From CBDEFX01 sp965237635 (GTDB lineage: Bacteria > Chloroflexota > Dehalococcoidia > Lucifugimonadales > CAUZJF01), in the NCBI GenBank assembly GCA_965237635.1, contig CBDEFX010000001.1:620001-684000 (forward strand): 64,000 nt of DNA, in the 5' to 3' direction. The translations under genes and the position numbers were made by a program. Under the pieces are notes generated by a model. The model was not told the DNA's origin. It saw nothing but the letters and a program-made list of their open reading frames with translations, and ran no database searches. Shown here piece by piece: positions 16,596-23,729 of this stretch. Position 1 is the first letter of the stretch, and the number at the start of each line of letters is the position of its first letter.

Positions 16596-16805
16596 ATGGA
16601 GAAGCAGCAATATTCCTGTGCTAAGTGCAGCGGGGAAAACTATAGGTCTGGTGAGTTGAGGACGACGGGTTCAGGCCTAACCAGATTCCTAAACATTCAG
16701 AACCAGAAATACGCCACGGTGGCGTGTACGCAGTGTGGCTACACAGACCTATACAGGTTAGATGGTAGCGGCGTCGGCAACGTCTTCGATTTCTTTACCA
16801 ACTAG
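16596..16805 (+). CDS. zinc-ribbon nucleic-acid-binding protein (DUF2082 type)
   Basis: The 69-residue protein has two CxxC pairs, CAKC near residue 8 and CTQCG near residue 46, around LRTTGSGLTRFLNIQNQKYA, and ends GSGVGNVFDFFTN. This matches the small YpzJ/DUF2082 zinc-ribbon family. ATG 16596 is chosen over an upstream in-frame codon because AAGGAGG lies just before it. It is intact, unlike many neighbours. The role in the element is unknown; nucleic-acid or protein binding is likely. Confidence 0.75.
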   Translation: MEKQQYSCAKCSGENYRSGELRTTGSGLTRFLNIQNQKYATVACTQCGYTDLYRLDGSGVGNVFDFFTN

Positions 16806-16827
16806 TGTAGGGGAAGCCGACTAGAGG

Positions 16828-17037
16828 ATTCGTCGCAGGAAGTGCCGCGACTGTGGGGAATACATACATCCTAGGTCAGACCGCCGGGAGCGGAAGCGTT
16901 ACCTATTCTGGTTGGAGTTGGCCTGGCTCATGGCCGTGGTTGCGAGCCTCACAATAGTCCCGATACCCATCATCTGGCCACTCGCGTTCCTGATGTTTAG
17001 CAAGTCAGCCGCTATCACGACTCTCCGGCGAACCTAA
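16828..17037 (+). CDS. small protein with one CxxC and two membrane helices, no normal start
   Basis: An open frame reads RRRKCRDCGEYIHPRSDRRE, then RKRYLFWLELAWLMAVVASL and PIIWPLAFLMFSKSAA, ending in TAA at 17035. The first codon after the upstream TAG is ATT; no ATG, GTG or TTG precedes the conserved-looking CxxC. The start may have been lost by mutation, or an ATT start may be used. The composition (half zinc-knuckle, then two hydrophobic segments) is protein-like, but no family is recognised. Confidence 0.4.
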   Translation: MRRRKCRDCGEYIHPRSDRRERKRYLFWLELAWLMAVVASLTIVPIPIIWPLAFLMFSKSAAITTLRRT

Positions 17038-17068
17038 TCCAGAACGCCCATCTTGCAGGAGACACCAT

Positions 17069-18203
17069 ATGGATTTCATAGACGAGGTACGTACCCGCTC
17101 CGGTCGGTTCGCCAAGCGGATCGAGCACCTAGATACCGAGGAGGCCACGAAGAGTTCGCTTGTCCTCCCGTTCATTCAGATGCTGGGCTATGAAATCTTT
17201 GACCCCACCAAAGTTGTGCCGGAGTTCACCGCTGATGTAGGGCTCAAGAAAGGCGAGAAGGTTGATTACGCCTTGATGCAGGACGGCAGGCCCGCGGTCC
17301 TTATTGAATGTAAGCGATTCGGCAGTAACCTTGACGACGCCGAAATGTCTCAGCTCCTTCGTTACTTTACCAACACGGACGCCCGCTTTGGCATCCTGAC
17401 GGATGGGGTCGTGTATCGATTCTTCTCCGATCTGGACCAGCCAAACGTCATGGACCGGAAGCCGTTCTTCGAGTTCAATATGCTTAACTTCACCGAACCC
17501 CAGGTCGAAGAGCTAAAGAGGTTTACCAAGTCAGCCTTCAGTATGAGTGAGGTCGTTGACGCGGCTCGGGAGCTCCACTATACGAACGAGATCAAGCGGG
17601 TATTGACAGAAGAGCTCACTGAGCCATCCCAGGAGTTTGTTCGCCTCATCACTAAGCGTGTCTACCAGGGCAGTGTGACCAAGACGGTGCGTGAGCAGTT
17701 CGGAGCACTTACGCACCAGGCGTTTGCACAACTCATCAACGACCGTATCAGCGTCCGCCTGAAATCTGCGCTCGAACGGGAGGAAGGACGAGCCGACTCA
17801 GATGATGAGAGCCCGGACCAGCAGGAAGCAGAGGAGCCCGAGTTCGTGCCCGCTGAGGTGGAGACCCTGAATATTATCAAGGCCATCGTCAGGGACGTGG
17901 TGGATGTGCATCGCATTGCCCTGCGACCCGCCAAAGATTATTTGTAGCGTGGCGCTTCATGCCGACAATCTGAGGAACGATTATGGGCTCACGTTGTGCC
18001 GGTTGCGGCTCAGAACCTCAAATCTGAGGCTTGGCCTACTAGATGAAGAGGAACAGGAAGAGAGAGTCCAACTCGACGACCTGGACAGCATCTTCGACTA
18101 TGCTGATAGACTGCGGGACGCCGTCAGACGCTATACTTCCGAGGAGCGGGATGCAGACACTGCCCAATCTGATGAGGCCATGTCTGCGGAGGAGTCGTCT
18201 TAA
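17069..18203 (+). pseudogene. type I restriction enzyme R-like N-terminal domain protein, frameshifted
   Basis: Residues 1-290 from ATG 17069 contain the HSDR_N_2 nuclease core: SLVLPFIQMLGYEIFDPTKV, then VDYALMQDGRPAVLIECKRF with D, E and K of a PD-(D/E)XK site, and ILTDGVVYRFFSD. The frame ends at TAG 17945, but an overlapping frame continues CRLRLRTSNLRLGLLDEEEQ, then VQLDDLDSIFDYADRLRDAV, which is the usual C-terminal end of this family. One extra T near 17942 explains the break. Full length would be about 375 residues. Stand-alone proteins of this kind lack helicase and specificity subunits; role unclear, possibly defensive. Confidence 0.72.
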
Positions 18204-18675
18204 TGCGCACCATCTTGGCAGGCAGCCTAGTCATCCTGCTCACGGCGGTGGCCTGCGGGTCGGAAGCGCCTGGCCCTGTGGCGACGACGGAACCCACGAC
18301 GACGGTTGCATCCTCGCTTCCTACGAATACACCGATAGATAACCGCGCTATCGTGGAGACGCTGAGTAAACCCACTATAGACCAGACCCTACTCAGTTTT
18401 CTCCTATGTGACCAGCTGCGGGCCAAAATGGAAATGATATGGGGCAAAGTCCAGCCACTATCTATTCTGGCGATCCCAGGTTCAAGGGCAAGATTGTACC
18501 TGGCGATTTCGTAAGGCTCCTCATGCCTAAACCTGATGATGACGGCCACATCCGAGTCAAGGTGTTCCCACATGACTTCCGCGCCGTGGGGCAGACCGAT
18601 GATCAAGTGTGGATTGACTGGGCCGAACTGACCAGATTCAGGCTCGAAAGTGCCATGTTTGAGTGTGAGGAGTGA
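18203..18675 (+). pseudogene. lipoprotein, frameshifted
   Basis: ATG 18203 overlaps the upstream TAA (TAATG), showing translational coupling. The N-terminus MRTILAGSLVILLTAVACGS is a lipoprotein signal with a lipobox LTAVAC. The first frame loses sense around 18440 and ends at 18514; another frame, from about 18439, continues GDPRFKGKIVPGDFVRLLMP, then PHDFRAVGQTDDQVWIDWAE and ends at 18675. One indel near 18430-18445 would join them into about 157 residues. Family not recognised. Confidence 0.5.
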
Positions 18676-18706
18676 AAGGCAGCCTTCGCTAGTGCAGTTC
18701 CGGCTC

Positions 18707-19159
18707 CTAGACTGCTACCTTATCCTCGACTACCAGGGAGCGCCCAACGGCTCGGAGGGCCTTCTCGACTGAGGTGATGTGGGACCGATGCCTTGGATTA
18801 ACGAGTCTGCGCACGGCGTTTTCGGTAACGCCCAATCGAGCGGCCAAAGCAACATTGGTGATGCCTTGCTTGCGCATGGCGGTGTAAAGGGCCAATTTTG
18901 CCGCGACGATGGGCGGCACCTCAATCATCACTTGGCCATCAGTGGCGGGGCTGGGCTCAGGGATGTCCTCACGGAGCTTCACATAGATGCCAAGGGCGCC
19001 TCCCAGACAGTCCTCGGCCAATTCAAGCGATTCCTTCCAGGACAAGCCACCAGTGATCGCAGGTGGGACATCGGGGAAGGTCACCACGTATGCCTCCCGG
19101 CCTGTTGCTTCGAACTCCTCAACGTCACGCACGATGTCACAGGGGTATTCGTACCGCAT
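18707..19159 (-). CDS. hicB: HicB-type antitoxin with DNA-binding domain
   Basis: The 150-residue protein has the HicB degraded RNase-H-like fold at the N-terminus (REAYVVTFPDVPPAITGGLS, then ESLELAEDCLGGALGIYVKL) and a helix-turn-helix at the C-terminus (TNVALAARLGVTENAVRRLV). It starts directly after the HicA stop codon. It should bind and inhibit HicA and repress the operon through its HTH. Reading frame intact. Confidence 0.85.
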   Translation of the reverse strand: MRYEYPCDIVRDVEEFEATGREAYVVTFPDVPPAITGGLSWKESLELAEDCLGGALGIYVKLREDIPEPSPATDGQVMIEVPPIVAAKLALYTAMRKQGITNVALAARLGVTENAVRRLVNPRHRSHITSVEKALRAVGRSLVVEDKVAV

Positions 19160-19384
19160 TTAGAACTCCTCCCTAGGGATTTCGAGCTGCTTCAGCATAG
19201 CTGCCAGTGTGCCCTTGCGAATCTCGCCGTGCTGAACTCTGGTTTGGCGGAGCCCGACGTAGACCGTTCCGTGGCTACCCTTGCCCCGAGCGGGATCGAA
19301 GTCAAAATCCAGTCCGTTCCTATGGGCATATCGCTGGGCTCGCCTTACGAATTCCCTACCGTTCACGAGTCTATGATAGCACAC
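19160..19384 (-). CDS. hicA: HicA-type mRNA interferase toxin
   Basis: The 74-residue protein has the dsRBD-like HicA fold and the active-site histidine in KGSHGTVYVG (H38), followed by LAAMLKQLEIPREEF at the C-terminus. HicA toxins bind and cleave mRNA. An alternative start at GTG 19366 (VNGREFVRR) would shorten it by six residues and matches the usual family start better. It is followed at once by hicB and is divergent from the integrase gene 30 bases away. The pair probably stabilises the element. Confidence 0.85.
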   Translation of the reverse strand: MCYHRLVNGREFVRRAQRYAHRNGLDFDFDPARGKGSHGTVYVGLRQTRVQHGEIRKGTLAAMLKQLEIPREEF

Positions 19385-19413
19385 AAACGTGCGAATATCA
19401 ATGGGGATGTCAA

Positions 19414-20595
19414 GTGAAAGGCTCCCTTCGACAGCGCAGCCCCGGCTCCTGGGAGTTGACCGTTGACACTGGAAGGGATGCGCTCGGCAAACGGCAGCGC
19501 CGTTTCCTCACCGTCCGCGGGACCAAGGCCCAAGCCCAACGCAAGCTCCGGGAGTTGCTGAGCAATATCGATAGAGGCATTCCCCCAATTCCCGACAAGA
19601 CGCTGCTCCGCGATTGGCTCGACCGCTGGATGGAAGAGGTGATAGCCCCTAACCGCCGTCAAGGCACCAAGGAACGGTACCGGGACATCATAGACCGATA
19701 TATCAATCCATGCATCGGGCATATCCCGCTCGCCAATGTCGGCCCCGCCCAGATTCAGGCCCTGGAAACCGAGCTCTCGCGGCGCTTGAGTCCCAAGGGC
19801 GTCGAGCAAGCCCATATCGTCCTGTCCGGCGCCATGAAGCACGCTCTCCGGCAGGAACTGGTCCAACGCAACTCCGTATCTCTGGTATCACCACCGGCCG
19901 TCCGCCGACAGGAAGTCCCGCCTCCCGACATTCAGGCCGTCCGCGCCGCGCTTGACCTGGCCCGGACGGAAGACCACGACCTGTTCCCAGCCATGTACTT
20001 GATCGCCTACACCGGACTCCGCCGAGGAGAGGCCTTGGGGCTGCTGTGGGAGCATGTGGACCTGGACCGGGGCTTCGTGACCGTGGAGGGCTCGCTAGTG
20101 CGTTCCCGGGAACGAGGGCTGATACTGGAGCCGCCCAAGACCAATGCGGGCCGCCGTATGGTAGACTTGGACAGCAGCACGGTCGAAGTGCTGGCGGAAC
20201 ACCGGCGGGCGCAGGCCGAAACGCGGGCGATGATGCGCGAAGCCTACGATCACCGGGGCCGGGTGTTCGCCGACGCCTTTGGCGGTTGGGTGCATCCGCA
20301 GCGACTCTATACGACGGTTAAGAGCTATGGTCGGCGCGTGGGACACGGGAGCATGTCGGTGCGGGCGCTCCGGCACTTCCACGCCAGCCTCATGCTCCAG
20401 AACAGGGAGAACATCGTGGTGGTGAGCAAGCGGCTGGGCCACGCCAACGTCTCGATCACGTCGGACATCTACGCCCACGCGCTACCGGGCTGGCAGAAGC
20501 AGGCGGCGGAGGCGTTCGCCAAGGCGATGGATGCCGACACGGATGCCGACAATGCTGACAACTCCATACCGCCGTCTAAGACCGCCCATACCTAA
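19414..20595 (+). CDS. tyrosine recombinase/integrase of the tRNA-Phe element
   Basis: The 393-residue integrase starts at GTG 19414 (KGSLRQRSPGSWELTVDTG), the usual N-terminus of the arm-binding AP2-like domain; further upstream codons are not protein-like. SAM-like core-binding domain about 60-160, catalytic domain about 170-375 with R203 (TGLRRGEALGL), R320 (RALRH), H343 (KRLGHANVSIT) and nucleophile Y353. The first His of the usual HxxR box is Arg (R317). It ends 62 bases before attR. The C-terminal codons (DADTDADNADN) contain TGCCGACA repeats that may be arm-type sites. Confidence 0.93.
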   Translation: MKGSLRQRSPGSWELTVDTGRDALGKRQRRFLTVRGTKAQAQRKLRELLSNIDRGIPPIPDKTLLRDWLDRWMEEVIAPNRRQGTKERYRDIIDRYINPCIGHIPLANVGPAQIQALETELSRRLSPKGVEQAHIVLSGAMKHALRQELVQRNSVSLVSPPAVRRQEVPPPDIQAVRAALDLARTEDHDLFPAMYLIAYTGLRRGEALGLLWEHVDLDRGFVTVEGSLVRSRERGLILEPPKTNAGRRMVDLDSSTVEVLAEHRRAQAETRAMMREAYDHRGRVFADAFGGWVHPQRLYTTVKSYGRRVGHGSMSVRALRHFHASLMLQNRENIVVVSKRLGHANVSITSDIYAHALPGWQKQAAEAFAKAMDADTDADNADNSIPPSKTAHT

Positions 20596-20621
20596 ACAGT
20601 GCCATGCCGACAACGCCGACA
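20532..20621 (+). promoter_or_regulatory. probable integrase arm-type sites, right end
   Basis: TGCCGACA occurs at 20532, 20544 and 20605, with near copies TGCTGACA at 20553 and CGCCGACA at 20614. The first three lie inside the last codons of the integrase gene. Spacing of 9 to 12 bases mirrors the pair at the left end. Confidence 0.5.
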
Positions 20622-20657
20622 GCTACGGACAACCATCGTAAGCAGATACCTGGCAAA

Positions 20658-20673
20658 TCTGGCCCTCGGCACC
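20658..20673 (+). repeat. attR core
   Basis: TCTGGCCCTCGGCACC is identical to the tRNA-Phe 3' end at 10046-10061 and marks the right boundary of the integrated element. Confidence 0.88.
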
Positions 20674-20714
20674 TCAGCGCGACGCTGTGTTCGTAGGCAC
20701 CGGTAGGCTGGCGA

Positions 20715-20789
20715 GCGGAAGTGGCTCAGTGGTAGAGCGTCTCCTTGCCAAGGAGAAGGTCGTGGGTTCGATCCCCATCTTCCGCTCCA
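20715..20789 (+). tRNA. tRNA-Gly (GCC)
   Basis: Acceptor GCGGAAG pairs with CTTCCGC; D arm GCTCAGTGGTAGAGC; anticodon stem TCTCC/GGAGA with loop TTGCCAA (anticodon GCC); T arm GTGGG-TTCGATC-CCCAT; then TCCA. It lies just outside the integrated element. Confidence 0.97.
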
Positions 20790-21200
20790 ACCGTCTATGA
20801 TGCGCTTCCCAGCCCCAGGCCCCGGCGAGTTGGTTAGGCTCACCGCTCCAGCAGTCTCCCAATATCCGCGAAGTCGTTCGTTTCGGCGGTCCTGTACCCG
20901 ATCGTTGGGATTACCTCTAGAGCACGAGGTGATGTGCGAAGAAGGACATCCATCTAAGAACGGCCAATCTGTTCGTCGCAGAGACGATGCCGAGCCACGC
21001 TGCAAACCGGGCCCGGGCGGAACGAGTTGAACTGTGCCCAAGAGCCCAAGAGCGGCCAACAATGCGCAAAGAGGATTAGGAACGTCAGAGTGGTTGCGAC
21101 AGACTGAGGCGTGTCTCGTCGGTATGACCGAAACTTTTGCCGGCCTTGGACTCGAGGCCGCCGCATAGCTCGATGTAGGTAGCGGCCCCCTGTTGGATGG
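20790..21200. other. intergenic region without a recognisable gene
   Basis: About 410 bases between tRNA-Gly and the archaellin-like gene. Short frames exist on both strands but none has a good ribosome-binding site or recognisable composition. No strong hairpin or repeat was noticed. Confidence 0.5.
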
Positions 21201-21737
21201 TCAGTCCAGCACTAGCATGCGTGCATAGATCTTTGGGGTCTTCCTAGCGACTCGGAGTGATGGCCCATCGGCAGGACCTATCTCAATCGTGAATCGGCCT
21301 CCCGGGACCAGTCGTGACCTAAGACCGGTGAGGTCTAGCTGGATCCGGACCCGCTCGCCCGACTCAAGCACGGCTCCGGGATCGCCAACAACCCACTCTT
21401 TCGACAAAGCCGATTCGGGTAGGTCAAAAACCTGCTGAGGGTCGGTATATTTGATTTTGAGAGATGACAGGTCCACGGGGGTCCCCCACGGGGCTTTGAT
21501 AACCTCCGATCTGATCGAGCTAACAGACTCCAAGTTGGTGTCCAGCAAAGCTATCACGGGCCCGCTGACCGCCATAGAGCTAAAGGTCTGGTGAGCACCG
21601 TCAGACGCCCGTTTGATGGTGTTTTCGCCAGCCTTAATTCCGTTGGCAATGTTGTAGATCGGCAGAGCGATAGCGGTCATCACCACGAAGGCGATGGCTA
21701 TCATTATCTTGTCCAGATGTCTCTCGAAAAATACCAT
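21201..21737 (-). CDS. archaellin/type IV pilin-like surface protein
   Basis: The 178-residue protein has one N-terminal membrane helix after a short basic segment (HLDKIMIAIAFVVMTAIALP) and a beta-rich domain. WGTPVDLSSLKIKYTDPQ, EWVVGDPGAVLESGERVRIQ and LVPGGRFTIEIGPADGPSLR resemble archaeal flagellin (archaellin) and FlaF/FlaG-type domains. Archaellum-like genes are known in some Chloroflexota. No prepilin-peptidase site of standard form is obvious and no assembly ATPase or partner subunit is nearby, so it may be an anchored surface protein rather than a filament subunit. Confidence 0.5.
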   Translation of the reverse strand: MVFFERHLDKIMIAIAFVVMTAIALPIYNIANGIKAGENTIKRASDGAHQTFSSMAVSGPVIALLDTNLESVSSIRSEVIKAPWGTPVDLSSLKIKYTDPQQVFDLPESALSKEWVVGDPGAVLESGERVRIQLDLTGLRSRLVPGGRFTIEIGPADGPSLRVARKTPKIYARMLVLD

Positions 21738-22059
21738 CGTCTGCTGCTTCTAAGCCCAGTAACCCCCCCTGAACCGCTTCTATGCCTCATTGCTAGAGCG
21801 GTCCACCTAGAGGGACTGAGGAAGGCCGATGTAGGCAGGCATCCTCCGTAACTCGCATCGATTATTGACGCATACGCGGAACCCGTCAATTCGTATTGGT
21901 TCTTACGTCACTATACGTAAGCGCGAACCTTACGTAAAGCGCCGCCTTCGGAAGGCGGCGAAATCGACAAGCCCTAGGTGGAAACACCGTTCGGCGGAGT
22001 AGGTCCAGGCCAATGCCCGTTGAACTCCCTAGCGCCGCTGGGCAACATCGCCGTAGAGG
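21738..22059. other. intergenic region with palindromes
   Basis: The region holds TTACGT (21904), TACGTA (21915) and TTACGTAA (21931), three similar half-sites in 35 bases that may be an operator. Next to them is a GC hairpin, CGCCGCCT/AGGCGGCG at 21941-21961, without a T-tract. No gene is recognised. Confidence 0.4.
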
Positions 22060-22314
22060 GTGGCGGACCTAGCCGGAGGACTAAACGACCTCATCCGGTC
22101 GATAGCAGCGGGTCACACGGGGGTGGTGGCCGACACCTTCGGGCTGCTGGGTCCTGCCGAGCTACAGCCTGACTGCATCCATCCTAACGATGCGGGCTAT
22201 GAGGCGATCGCAAGCGAATTCGGCAAGGCGGTGGATGATGAGGACGAGGGTGACGATGAAGACGACGATGATGACGGCGACGACGAGGACGGTGAGGACG
22301 AAGACGACGACTAG
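22060..22314 (+). pseudogene. C-terminal fragment of an SGNH/GDSL hydrolase with acidic tail
   Basis: The 84-residue frame contains LAGGLNDLIRSIAAGHTGVV and DCIHPNDAGYEAIASEFGKA, which is the last block of SGNH esterases, with the catalytic D-x-x-H seen as DCIH. The Ser-containing N-terminal blocks are absent and a TAG lies two codons upstream of the GTG, so it is a remnant. The end is a run of about 28 Asp/Glu/Gly residues (DDEDEGDDEDDDDDGDDEDG..), unusual for these enzymes. Confidence 0.5.
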
Positions 22315-22340
22315 GTCCTAAGACCGTCGGCCTTCTACCG

Positions 22341-22372
22341 GAGAGCACGCCAGGGACACCTGGGGTGCTCTC
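22341..22372. terminator. strong stem-loop, probable terminator
   Basis: GAGAGCAC pairs with GTGCTCTC, and CCAGG with CCTGG inside it. It lies between the convergent hydrolase fragment and the DUF2277 gene and could serve both strands. No long T-tract follows. Confidence 0.5.
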
Positions 22373-22406
22373 GCTTTGTGGACAGGTACTAAGGTCGTGC
22401 GTCCTG

Positions 22407-22619
22407 CTAACCTTCGGCCACCCGCGTCTTCAGTGAGGCCAAGAGTTTGCCAGACGCCGCTGCGATCTCATCGACGGCCGAGTCGAACGCCAGCTCGTTG
22501 GCCCGCGACGGGACCCGATAGCCGCTGACCTTGCGCACGAACTGGAGCGCCGCAGCCCTCACGTCGTCGTCGGTGGCCTCCGCGTACGGACGGCGGAGCG
22601 TTTTGATGCTTCGACACAT
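22407..22619 (-). CDS. DUF2277 family small protein
   Basis: The 70-residue protein begins MCRSIKTLRRPYAEATDDDV and contains RAAALQFVRKVSGYRVPSRA and FDSAVDEIAAASGKLL. This is the compact DUF2277 family, full length, starting with the conserved MCR-I motif. An AGGAGAGAGGATC ribosome-binding region precedes the ATG. Function unknown. It is divergent from the acetyltransferase gene at 22761, with about 140 bases of shared upstream region. Confidence 0.85.
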   Translation of the reverse strand: MCRSIKTLRRPYAEATDDDVRAAALQFVRKVSGYRVPSRANELAFDSAVDEIAAASGKLLASLKTRVAEG

Positions 22620-22760
22620 GATCCTCTCTCCTTAGTCTTCGTCGTTCCAGACTCGACGCTGAGACGTTTATGATACACCGATCTCGGCGGTTGACCGGCT
22701 TAGTAGGCGCTGTTACACTCGCCATCGCCCGAAGCTGCACCCGTAACGAGAGGGCAATTT

Positions 22761-23729
22761 GTGAACATCGACGTACCGCTGACTGAACAGCTGACCCAGG
22801 AGCTCGTAGAGTTCTGGACTAGAGTATTTGGAGGTCCTGGCGACGTAAAGCGGGGGATGCTCCTCGGCGACGAGCTGGAGCACAACCGGCATACCCTCTA
22901 CATGGAGAAACGGGACGAAAGACTGGCCAGCACCTGCCACCTGACCATGCCGCTGAAACTCCCCATCCTAGCCGGCTTCGGAGAGGTAGCGACGGACCCC
23001 GAGTTTCGACGGTCGGGGACCGCGACCAGAGTTTGCGGCGCAGCAGTGGAGGACTTCCGGTCACGCAGTGGGGAGGCACTCTTCCTCAGCGGCGGGGAGC
23101 CTGGGCCCGCCAGGATCTATCATCGCCTCGGTTGGAGGAGGCTAGCCAACTCCCACGTGATGGCCAATATTACCAGTGGCGACCCTCCGGAGGCGTTCCT
23201 CGTGGACTACTTCCGTGACCGGGGCGACGCATCGGTCGTGCCGATGACTCCCGAGTTCCGCGTACAGATGATACCGTTGATCGTCGCGCCGCATGACTGG
23301 CAAGTCCTTGACGCAAATGTGAACATGGCCTCGACCAGGCACCGGGTCCAGAACTACTGCATGTCACTTTACCCCAGATATGACAAAGTCGTGGGCGACG
23401 GCCGTGGGGCGTGGTTTGTAGCGCGAACAAATCACAGTCGAGCGGTCGGGCTGGCGACTGCCCGCCTCGACGACGAGACCGGCTGCCAGGTAGACGGCTT
23501 TACCCACGGCTACTATCTCGACATCTGGGACGGCCTGCTCCACGCGGCGATAGACTGGGGCACCGCAAGTGGCGCCGCCAAATCTTGGGCTTCTGTCTCG
23601 GTAGAAGATGAGCAAAAGAGATCGTTGCTCGAGGGTCTGGGGTTCAGCGAGGTCGGCCCCTCCGGCGAGTTCGAACTGAACGGGCGGTCAGTAGGAGCCG
23701 TTCGTCTCGAAAAGCGAACGGACCGGTGA
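22761..23729 (+). CDS. GNAT-family N-acetyltransferase
   Basis: The 322-residue protein carries a GNAT core: LASTCHLTMPLKLPILAGFG, then EVATDPEFRRSGTATRVCGA (acetyl-CoA loop R-x-S-G-x-A) and IYHRLGWRRL. The second half is less conserved and may be a second degenerate GNAT or specificity domain (VVGDGRGAWFVARTNHSRAV..). The start is GTG 22761 after GAGAGGG. The stop overlaps the start of the aldo/keto reductase gene (GTGA), so the two are translationally coupled. Substrate unknown. Confidence 0.75.
   Translation: MNIDVPLTEQLTQELVEFWTRVFGGPGDVKRGMLLGDELEHNRHTLYMEKRDERLASTCHLTMPLKLPILAGFGEVATDPEFRRSGTATRVCGAAVEDFRSRSGEALFLSGGEPGPARIYHRLGWRRLANSHVMANITSGDPPEAFLVDYFRDRGDASVVPMTPEFRVQMIPLIVAPHDWQVLDANVNMASTRHRVQNYCMSLYPRYDKVVGDGRGAWFVARTNHSRAVGLATARLDDETGCQVDGFTHGYYLDIWDGLLHAAIDWGTASGAAKSWASVSVEDEQKRSLLEGLGFSEVGPSGEFELNGRSVGAVRLEKRTDR

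Larger units (their letters stand above)
10046..20673 (+). mobile_element. degenerate integrated element (prophage remnant) in tRNA-Phe
   Basis: A 10.6-kb segment lies between 16-bp direct repeats: the tRNA-Phe 3' end on the left and a copy just after the integrase gene on the right. It holds a glycine-rich tail-fibre gene, a fragment of a preceding gene, divergent Cro-like and CI-like regulators, small cargo cassettes, a zinc-ribbon gene, a restriction-like gene, a lipoprotein, HicAB and a tyrosine recombinase. No capsid, terminase, portal or replication genes are seen, so it is a remnant or a satellite. An IS1380 copy has landed in it. Several cargo genes are broken. Confidence 0.85.

Noticed and set aside
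19207..19413. Upstream extension of the integrase by 69 residues
   Set aside because: The extension overlaps hicA on the other strand and is not integrase-like; the GTG at 19414 begins the conserved N-terminal domain.
20532..20561. Short tandem repeat at the integrase 3' end considered as a CRISPR or microsatellite remnant
   Set aside because: Units are 8 bases with uneven 1-4 base gaps and recur near attL, which fits recombinase sites; there are no spacers. No CRISPR array was seen in the window.
20954..21166. 70-residue minus-strand frame near tRNA-Gly
   Set aside because: No ribosome-binding site, no recognisable composition, and flanked by non-coding sequence.
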